From NCBI GenBank assembly GCA_038030265.1, contig CM075943.1, positions 32,984,001-33,048,000 of the forward strand: a DNA stretch of 64,000 nt, written 5' to 3'. This stretch comes from Corythucha ciliata. Lineage: Eukaryota > Arthropoda > Insecta > Hemiptera > Tingidae. Numbering within the stretch: position 1 is the stretch's first letter; each line of letters opens with the position of its first letter. Positions 56,818-64,000 of the stretch are shown here, one piece after another. A program made the translations under genes and the position numbers. Under the pieces are notes generated by a model. It did not search any database, was not told the origin of the DNA, and worked only from the letters and a program-made list of their open reading frames with translations.

Positions 56818-57365
56818 GTGGTAAATTCTATTGTAAAACGTCAGAGTGTGAAAGGAAGTGAAATTGAAACGCTAAAAGGTAAAAACGAAGATATTCTTGT
56901 AAATAAGGAATTTAAGAAATCTGCGAATGGCTTTGTCAATTATTTTGTGAATGTGGGATCTGAAATGACTGTGAATCTGGATAATAAGGAAGGATCATTT
57001 GAGGAAAGCGGTAGTAACCAATGCACAGTCCATTCCCCTTTTTAATACATTAAACTTACTCACATTCAACAATCTACTAAAAGTAAATAGTATAAAGCAA
57101 GATAATAGGTATGCAATTCAACCAGCAGCTAAATCCGAGTCAAGCGGTAATCAATCAGTAGAAACACGTTAAATAAGAATATTTCCCTACCATACTTGCG
57201 AAGTTCAAATGCTCAAAACCATTATTCATACAGATGTATCCCATATTTCAATGAATTACCTACAAATTTGAAAGAAAAACTAATACTAGTGGGAACGGAT
57301 GGGGGAACATCGACCTGTTTATTCCTGAAATATTTCCGTGAACAACAGAAAATAAGCGGTTAATT
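56818..57365 (+). pseudogene. non-LTR retrotransposon ORF2 fragments in foldback loop
   Basis: Two separated pieces: a frame to 57,042 reading KKSANGFVNYFVNVGSEM (like the 'F..YF..VG..L' stretch before the reverse transcriptase of jockey/RTE-like ORFs), and at 57,185-57,365 YLRSSNAQNHYSYRCIPYFN then ELPTNLKEK, resembling the extreme C-terminus of such ORFs. The reverse transcriptase between them is deleted. Confidence 0.5.
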
Positions 57366-57660
57366 TGAGCAAAGCTAATCTAAGCAAAGTAAATTTTTGT
57401 AATATACAGTTGTGGACAGTTGTACTATTAATTATATTGCATTGTTAATTTTTGTAAAACTCAGTTGTACAACATGTTGTATTTACCGCGTTAATTTTTT
57501 ATCTATTTTGTTTTTGATATTTTGGCTATTTTTGTTAAGCCGTGAATCTTTGTAAATCTCATTTGTAAATTTTTCGTTCGATAGTATATGTAGTCTTGCA
57601 GGAAGTCTTGTTTCTGCAGGGTAAGTCTTGGTCTTGGTCTTGCATATGCCGTAGTCACTT

Positions 57661-58056
57661 GCCGTAATTTGGCATTTCATGAAATGACCAGCCATTTTAT
57701 GAAGTGCGCGCTCTTGATGTAACAGTGAGGTTAGAACACCATCTGACCAGGAATTTTGGTCATTTCATGAAATGCATCCAGCCTCTGGGCACTTCATGAA
57801 ATGCGAAAGGATTACACCATGTGTCCAGTCATTTCAAGAAATGAACAGAGTGAGTTGGGTTGGCATTTCAAGAAATGACCAGAGTGACTCGGCCACATAG
57901 TGTAATCCTCGTGTATTTCATGAAGTGCCCAGAGGCAGGATGCATTTCATGAAATGACCGGAATTCCTGGTCAGATGGTGTTCTAATCTCACTGTTACAT
58001 CAAGAGCGCGCATTTCATGAAATGACTGGTCATTTCATGAAATGCCAAATTACGGC
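57661..58056. repeat. foldback packed with a 14-bp palindrome
   Basis: The ends GCCGTAATTTGGCATTTCAT and, inverted, the same, enclose about 396 bp that is inverted-symmetric through TAACAGTGAG and GGTGTTCTAA segments. Within it CATTTCATGAAATG, itself a perfect palindrome, occurs exactly or with one or two changes about ten times (for example 57,673, 57,761, 57,790, 57,830, 57,942, 58,011, 58,031). No coding. Confidence 0.75.
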
Positions 58057-58185
58057 ATATGACCACGACACATACACAATCAAGTCTTGTTCTTGCTCTT
58101 GCTGCATGAGTCTTGCGAGACTGCAAGAACCAAGACCATTCTTGCCCATCACTACACTTCAGTTACCATTTATTTATTTTTTATT

Positions 58186-61100
58186 TTTTAGTGCATTTCA
58201 TTCTGAAAATGCACTATTGGTCTCGTCGTGATGGTGGCAACCATGGGTCATGTCATGTTTTTTTCATTTTTCAGAACCTCTAGAACACGAATTCAGTGGT
58301 CTCCGGAATTCACATATATATACAGGGTGTTCAAAAAATGGATGTCAATATTTTGCCCTGTGAATGTACGTCCAAAATGCGTCAAAATTATCCGTATTAA
58401 CCATAGTCCGATTCCTAATAGTTTCCGAGATATTAAGGAAATAAGCACTTTTGTAATGGGCCTCGTTTTTACGGATAAAATCGTTTGTAGCTTGGCAACC
58501 AGAGCTCTCACGTCAAATTAAGTGGCACCATTGGAAAGAACAGACTTTTTTCCATTAGACTTCGTGTTGTTCAATTCAATTTTGTTCGTACGCGCTGAGG
58601 AAATCAGCTGCGAACTCAAAATTATGTTCAAGTTCATCATCGTTGCACATAATTTGAAGTCAGATTTCTGCTCAACAGGTGCTTTCCGAGATGACATTTT
58701 TTGAGAAAAGTTGGCGCACGTTACCATCGTTAAAGTGACATATTCATTCCCACCCTTTACCCACAATTTTTCAGAGTTTCTCTATTCATACTATAAAAAA
58801 CGCTACATGCATCCTCATGTAGTCATTACATTAATGACCAGAGTAGCTCCTAATAATTGTAACTCTCATGTTTTATTACTCTTCTTCATTGTGATAGGCG
58901 GATAATTTTTCTAGATTCTCATTTCTAGAAAAATTTGGAAGTTCTGAAAAAATTAATTTTTTAAATTTCCACTTTTCGGTGATTCGGTAGGGTTTTCCGA
59001 AAGTAAACCCCTAGAAAACACGAATAAATTCATTACAAATTCTAAAATTAAGTTATCCATAGAAGTTTTCGTACATAAAAGGGATTAAGTAATTTTTAAT
59101 ATAAAGAAAAAATTCGAATTGCCTCCCTTGTTAGCGAATACAAAGTTGTGCGCGTCTTCCAACGACCGGTGGACCTTATCGAGCAATTCGTCACGGATAC
59201 TGTTGCACGTGTTGATTATTTTTTGTCTCATGTCTCGATGTCTGGAATAAGATCTGCGTAGACTATAGTTTTGATGTGTCCCCATGCGTAGAAGTCTAAA
59301 GGGTTCAAGTCAGGTGAACGCAGCGGCCATAAATTTGGACCAGCTCTTCCGATCCATCGGTTCAGGAAAGTTGGGTCCAGAATACGACGGGCTAATCTAC
59401 TAAAATGAGGAGGAGCTCCATCGTGCATGCAGACCCTATTCCAGACATCGAGACATTAAGACAAAAAATAATCAACACGTGCAACAGTATCCGTGATGAA
59501 TTGCTCGATAAGGTCCTGCACCGGTCGTTGGAAAGACGCGCACAACATTGTATTTGCCAACAAGGGAGGCAATTCGAATTTTTTCTTTATATTAAAAATT
59601 ACTTAATCCCTTTTATGTACGAAAACTTCTATGGATAACTTAATTTTAGAATTTGTAATGAATTTATTCGTGTTTTTCTAGGGGTTTTCTTTCGGAAAAC
59701 CCTACCGGATCACCGAAAAGTGGAAATTTAAAAAATTAATTTTTTCAGAATTTCCAAATTTTTCTAGAAATGAGAATCTAGAAAATTATCCGCCTATCAC
59801 AATGAAGAAGAGTAATAAAACATGAGAGTTACAATTATTAGGAGCTACTCTGGTCATTAATGTAATGACTACATGAGGATGCATGTAGCGTTTTTATAGT
59901 ATGAATAGAGAAACTCTGGAAAAATTGTGGGTAAAGGGTGGGGATGAGCATGTCACTTTAACGATGGTACCGTGCGCCAACTTTTCTCAAAAAATGTCAT
60001 CTCGGAAAGCACCTGTTGAGCAGAAATCTGACTTCAAATTATGTGCAACGATGATGAACTTGAACATAATTTCGAGTTCGCAGCTGATTTCCTCAGCGCG
60101 TACGAACAAAATTGAATTGAACAACACGAAGTCTAATGGAAAAAAGTCTGTCCTTTCCAATGGTGCCACTTAATTTGACGTGAGAGCTCTGGTTGCCAAG
60201 TTACGAACGATTTTATCCGTAAAAACTAGGCCCATTACAAAAGTGCTTATTTCCTTAATATCTCGGAAACTATTAGGAATCGGACTATGGTTTATACGGA
60301 TAATTTTGACGCATTTTGGACGTACATTCACAGAGCAAAATATTGACATCCATTTTTTGAACACCCTGTATAGTATATCTTTATGGCCGTTTTCTTGTTA
60401 GCACGATAATTCTCGTAGAAGTCAATTTAGCGGAACGCGCTTTGGCACAAAAATCAGTAGTCATAAGACCCCGATCGGTATTGCATTTGGGCCAAATCGG
60501 TCAATGTGGTGGTGGTGGGGGGGAATAGGGCTTGAAATGGTCAAAAAATCACTAAAACTCACCAGTTCATTCTAGAAGCATCATATTCGGTACGTATACT
60601 CCATGTTAGAGTAGCCTTTGATTCCCATTTTAATTTTTTGAAAAAATAAAGGGGGAGGGGGTGTTGCCCCCGGAGTGGAAGTAAGTGTGTGGTCTTGTTA
60701 GCACGGTAACTGGTGGTAAACATGGGTCATGTCATGTTTTTTCACGTTTCAGAACCTCTAGAACACGAATTCAGTGGTCTCCGGAATTCATATATATATA
60801 TAAAAATATAATATTATGGCCGTTTTCTTGTTAGCACGATAACTCTCGTAGAAATTAATTTAGCGGAACGCGCTTTGGCACAAAAATCAGTAGTCATAAG
60901 GCCCCGGTCGGTATTGCATTTGGGCCAAATCGGTCAAGGTGGAGGGGGGAAAATAGTGGTTGAAATGGTAAAAAAATCACTACAAACCACCAGTTGATTC
61001 CAGAAGCATTATATTCGGTACGATGATTTCATTTTGAAGTAGCCTTTGATTCTCATTAAGTTCAGCTTAAACAAACCCGGCATCAAACAATACGAGGAAG

Positions 61101-61227
61101 GGTCAAACATTAACGAAACATCATGGTCTCAACATTATAACTTCTGGGACGGCTTAGGGTATCCGTATACGAAATGAAATGCACTCTTTCCGACCGCCAG
61201 CTGCCGGAGCGATTTTTTTTTTTTTTT
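58186..61227 (+). mobile_element. Helentron/HINE-like element, copy 4 (largest)
   Basis: Starts TTTTAGTGCATTTCATTCTG and ends ATGAAATGCACTCTTTCCGA, an imperfect hairpin and a T run. It contains a mariner-type palindrome (58,323-60,368) and two HINE tandem units (from about 60,395 and 60,830). The segment AACACGAATTCAGTGGTCTC is repeated near 58,290 and 60,765. It is inserted against an A run inside a non-LTR ORF1. Confidence 0.6.
58323..60368. mobile_element. palindromic mariner/IS630-type element
   Basis: TA flanks CAGGGTGTTCAAAAAATGGA and its inverse. The arms of about 960 bp are near-identical inverted copies, each carrying the 3' part of a transposase gene reading inward-out: on the minus strand HDGAPPHFSRLARRILD, WPLRSPDLNPLDFYAWGHIK; in both arms LRQKIINTCNSIRDELLDK. 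The SPDLNPLDFYxWGHIK motif carries the third catalytic acid of a mariner/IS630 transposase. The first part of the gene is missing, so it is a dimer of 3' halves and cannot encode an active enzyme. Confidence 0.75.
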
Positions 61228-61548
61228 TCAGCTCTTCATTGGATTTCGTTATTTCAATTACCTCCTTTCTTATTCCCATAAATCTTTAGTGTAATAATCT
61301 ATTTTATCAGAGCAAAATTGAAGCCTCTTTTCAAGTTTACTAATCCTCTTATCCGTTTTAGCCACAGCAGCCAGTATTTTATCTAATTTCGTACTAACTT
61401 CATTTTCTCGATGGTCTCTGTCCTCTCCGAGTTCCTCCTCATCAGACACTTTCCCACCATCTGACTGAACGTTCAGTTCCTCATCTACATTACCAGTGGC
61501 GAAGCGTGCCTTATTTGTATGTGTAAGCAACCCCTCTCCCCCCATCAC
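61228..61548 (-). pseudogene. non-LTR retrotransposon ORF1-like coiled-coil fragment
   Basis: From MMGGEGLLTHTNKARFATG through an acidic stretch to KLDKILAAVAKTDKRISKLE, KRLQFCSDKIDYYTKDLWE and a stop; one frameshift later KEVIEITKSNEELKKK continues. The heptad-like pattern and the 'IxxLExxxxxxSxxID' style resemble ORF1/gag-like proteins of non-LTR elements. It is cut at its A run by the HINE-like copy. Confidence 0.5.
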
Positions 61549-62284
61549 TTATGGTTGGAAGAAGGCCTATTAGGGCCCGGAGGTACCGAAAATTTACCTG
61601 CTTGTTGCATATAACATATAACTCATCCCCATAGAGATCATTAGTTACTTTCGACGTCAGATTTCACGAGATTAGCTTGAGACTTCACATAGGTTGTCGA
61701 GAACCAACTGATGAATTTGATCATTTTCGGCCTCGTAGTATAACCGTTTTTCGCTTACGTACCTGCCGAGTGAAGCAAAAATCGATCAATGGGGTCTAAA
61801 CTGTACCCGACCCAACAATTTCAACAATAACGGTCGAGTATTTTCACATCAGAAATCGACAGACCGACATTCTGCTAAAATAATGTAAATCCTTAGTTTT
61901 AGGGTCGAAAAGTTACTAGAAGTTAGGCTTTTGGACGTACGGACTAACCAATAAGTAATGAGTCCAATACTATCTCATTGTTAAATGTCGAGGAAATAAA
62001 AAGGTACAATTTACCACGAAGTGTGAAATATTGTTCAAAATTAATAAAATGAATTGAAAAATATTGAAAAACAGCAGGCCATGCTTCCATGCTTGTATCC
62101 CAGCAGGCGGGTGGTTTCTTCCACCCGAAAAGTTTCTACAACGGGCTCGTTCATTATCGGCGGTATGTGTTTTCAAAGTTGCTTACAGGAGAGGTTTGAA
62201 GCGCGGGGTGATGGATGGTACTGGGAAGGCAGGTGGGGTGGGAAAGGTATGGAGCGGGTAACCCCCCAACCTGTCATCGTTTCT
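61549..62284. other. non-coding stretch without recognised genes
   Basis: Nothing recognised. Confidence 0.35.
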
Positions 62285-62411
62285 AGGATTTTACTAACAA
62301 CAGTGACATGCTGCTTTATGTGTCGTGAGAAAAAGAAATTGCCACGGAGCGGGAATCGAACCCGGACACCGTATCTCCGGTACGGCACTCAGACCACCAA
62401 GACACCGCGGC
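62285..62411 (-). repeat. tRNA-like sequence with tail (SINE candidate)
   Basis: On the minus strand, 62,411-62,341 folds as a 71-nt cloverleaf: acceptor GCCGCGG with CCGTGGC, anticodon stem CCGTA/TACGG, B-box GGTTCGATTCC. The loop reads CCGGAGA, without the usual U at position 33, so a functional tRNA is doubtful. The following tail (TTCTCACGACACATAAAGCA) recurs without the head at about 62,884-62,920, as expected of a SINE tail. Confidence 0.55.
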
Positions 62412-62500
62412 GACCAGGAACTATTCAACTCCGGGCTATCTCTTTCCCCCACGACAACACCATGTTTTGTTTGCTCGGTCCCGATTTCCCACCCCATTAA

Positions 62501-62742
62501 GGCCAGGTCACACCTATCATGCACGCTTCCGATCCGACACCGATCATGCATGTCGGATCGGAGACTGTGGAAACCCTCGTAACGGTTGGACTATATTTGG
62601 GTTGGAAAGGCAATTTGAGAGGGCTGAGAAGCGTAATAGCCGTGAATTATTCGGTATTAACGCCTATTACGGTCCCCACACCTATCAAAAAATGCATGAT
62701 CGGTGTCGGATCGGAAGCGTGCATGATAGGTGTGACCTGGCC
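62501..62742. repeat. 242-bp MITE with 52-bp perfect ends
   Basis: GGCCAGGTCACACCTATCAT... and its inverse are nearly identical for about 52 bp; left flank TAA, right TTC. Similar in tip style to the Harbinger-type MITEs. Confidence 0.7.
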
Positions 62743-64000
62743 TTCAGATTGTTGACATATAGCAACTTTACCGATGGGGAAGGGGTGTGGGGGTGAGCTA
62801 TCATCTGAGGACGCGATAATTAATTTTAAAGCTTTTTGTATCGAAATTAAAGTTTATTTATTTCGGACTTGCAGTTTTTACAAGCAACAGTGACATGGTG
62901 CTTTATGTGTCGTGAGAAAAAAAAAAAAAAGGACTAGGATTGCTTACAAGCCTACCGTTTTGTTGAGAAGCTCTTAGGGCTGGAGTTACTGAAGAGCAGT
63001 GAAGACCGCACGCTCTTATGAATAAAAGCATGAGGCGATATTTGTTCGCTAATTGCTATTGACAAAAACTACCCCATATTAATAATTGTTTTTGTCAATT
63101 ACAGCCATAACTAGTGATCTACTAATTTATATTTAATACACGCTTTTAAAGAGAATGCCTAAAATATTAAGTGTTTGGTTTGCAACTGTAAGCAATGCTT
63201 ACACGGCTTACATGGACGCTTCGCCCCTGTTCATTACTCTCCGCGCTATTTTTCTTTTTACAGGTCAGACACTTCCAATGCTATTTTTTCCCCAAGCTTT
63301 CTATACCTCTCCAGGGTTTTAATTGTCGTGCAACCATAGTGGTAGTTGCAATTGCTCAGATAGTAGCTCAGCAGCTTATTTGGCGAGACTACTTCCGCAC
63401 AATCACTACAATTCATTATGTATCAAAGGTGGATTCACCTTTGATATTGATGTTATGCTTTGAATATTGTTCTCGCGTATAAACGCTTTGACCTTTAATT
63501 TCCACTACCCGACCAGTATGACCCGCGACCTTCCAGTAGTGGAATATGAACTTTTAATCACTTCCGAGAACCAAATAAAATCTAGAAATATTAAATTGCT
63601 TTCCGAACGAAAAGTAAAATATTTTTTTAAAAAAGAGACAAGCACTTCCACACTATAAGACGAACCAATGAGTCAATATCTCACAGAGTTGAGGTTTGAG
63701 TTACGAGTGACTCGCAGTTAACGCAGAAAATGCGTTGCCTTTTAAGTTATCAAAGTTTTCATTTCGTAACACCAATAAACCCTCCGAATTCCATCGCAAA
63801 ACAAGCTGTTATGAATATCCTGATTTGAGTTAATTAGAATATTGATAAAGGCAACGAAAAATCAAGCTCGGTTTGAAGAAAAACTAATTCTCCTCCTTTC
63901 CCTCCTTTTTACAGTACAAGGTGACGTCTTATACATTTACTAATAGACGTTACCCAAAAAGAAGTAATGATTTTTCCCATATTATTGTGCCATCTCAAGA
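62743..64000. other. mostly non-coding; weak photolyase-like segment
   Basis: At 63,360-63,428 (+) an acceptor-like TTGCAATTGCTCAG and donor-like AAG|GTGGAT bracket IVAQQLIWRDYFRTITTIHY. QLIWRDYF resembles the QLLWREFF motif of cryptochromes and photolyases, but only about 8 residues match. Nothing else was recognised. Confidence 0.25.

Larger units (their letters stand above)
52633..57600. repeat. foldback element, split by LTR retrotransposon
   Basis: The left arm (52,633-52,684 continuing at 56,587-56,768) matches inverted with the right arm (57,371-57,592); shared landmarks include CTATCGAACGAAAAATTTAC, AAAAATAGCCAAAATAT and ACAACATGTTGTACAACTGA. The spacer (56,769-57,370) carries non-LTR retrotransposon fragments. 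The right arm supplies the empty site for the LTR element. Confidence 0.65.

Noticed and set aside
58522..60173. Repeated 60-97-codon frames on both strands
   Set aside because: They are mirror copies within the palindromic mariner element. Only the SPDLNPLDF and RQKIINTCN frames are real transposase remains.
62341..62411. Functional tRNA gene
   Set aside because: The cloverleaf folds, but position 33 is C instead of U, the T stem has a mismatch and the tail recurs elsewhere, which favours a SINE.

Overview
This is eukaryotic, animal DNA, most likely from an insect. Three things point that way: spliced exons of an insect-type (7tm_6) odorant receptor at about 0.2-1.2 kb, the conserved first coding exon of an erg/seizure-type (KCNH) potassium channel at 10.18 kb, and a very dense, mixed load of transposable elements (copia, gypsy, jockey, Penelope-like, MULE, mariner, CACTA-like and piggyBac-, hAT-, Harbinger- and Spy-type MITEs). 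There are no operons, no CRISPR array and no bacterial genes. I cannot name the species. Most short open reading frames here are chance frames inside inverted repeats.

Layout. 0-1.2 kb: a tRNA-like start, then odorant-receptor exons on the + strand with a MITE nested inside a MITE in an intron. 1.2-10 kb: a Spy-type MITE, a hammerhead-ribozyme-like sequence on the minus strand near 3.0 kb and two long foldback elements. 10.18 kb: sei/KCNH exon 1. Its later exons are not visible, so everything from 10.25 kb onward may lie in its first intron (inference). 12.8-16.4 kb: a MITE nest, then a Helentron/HINE-like element with three 295-bp tandem repeats. 18.6-25.9 kb: a piggyBac-type MITE, a second HINE-like copy, a jockey 3' fragment, several foldbacks, and a Penelope-like GIY-YIG fragment followed by a hammerhead motif. 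26.5-34.4 kb: a third HINE-like copy, a MULE transposase relic, another TTAA MITE, and a decayed copia element broken by two MITEs. 33-39.3 kb: two inverted copia 5' regions; one is split by a 2.74-kb CACTA-like element carrying a SAM-domain exon and 140-bp repeats. 40-48.6 kb: a dimeric tRNA-derived SINE, MITEs, a truncated non-LTR element and a second MULE relic. 50-51.7 kb: a foldback element whose arms are tandem arrays. 52.7-56.6 kb: an apparently intact gypsy-type LTR retrotransposon with identical LTRs, inserted into one arm of a foldback. 57.7-58.1 kb: a foldback packed with copies of a 14-bp palindrome. 58.2-61.2 kb: the largest HINE-like copy, holding a palindromic mariner derivative. 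61.2-64 kb: a non-LTR ORF1 fragment, a tRNA-like sequence and a MITE.

The genes do not form a pathway. The biology is the layering of transposons. Several insertions can be dated relative to one another because an interrupted repeat, arm or reading frame supplies the pre-insertion sequence. The most unusual items are the two hammerhead-like motifs, the CACTA-like element with a SAM exon, the HINE-like family with tandem cores, the tandem-armed foldback, the 14-bp palindrome array and the young LTR element.
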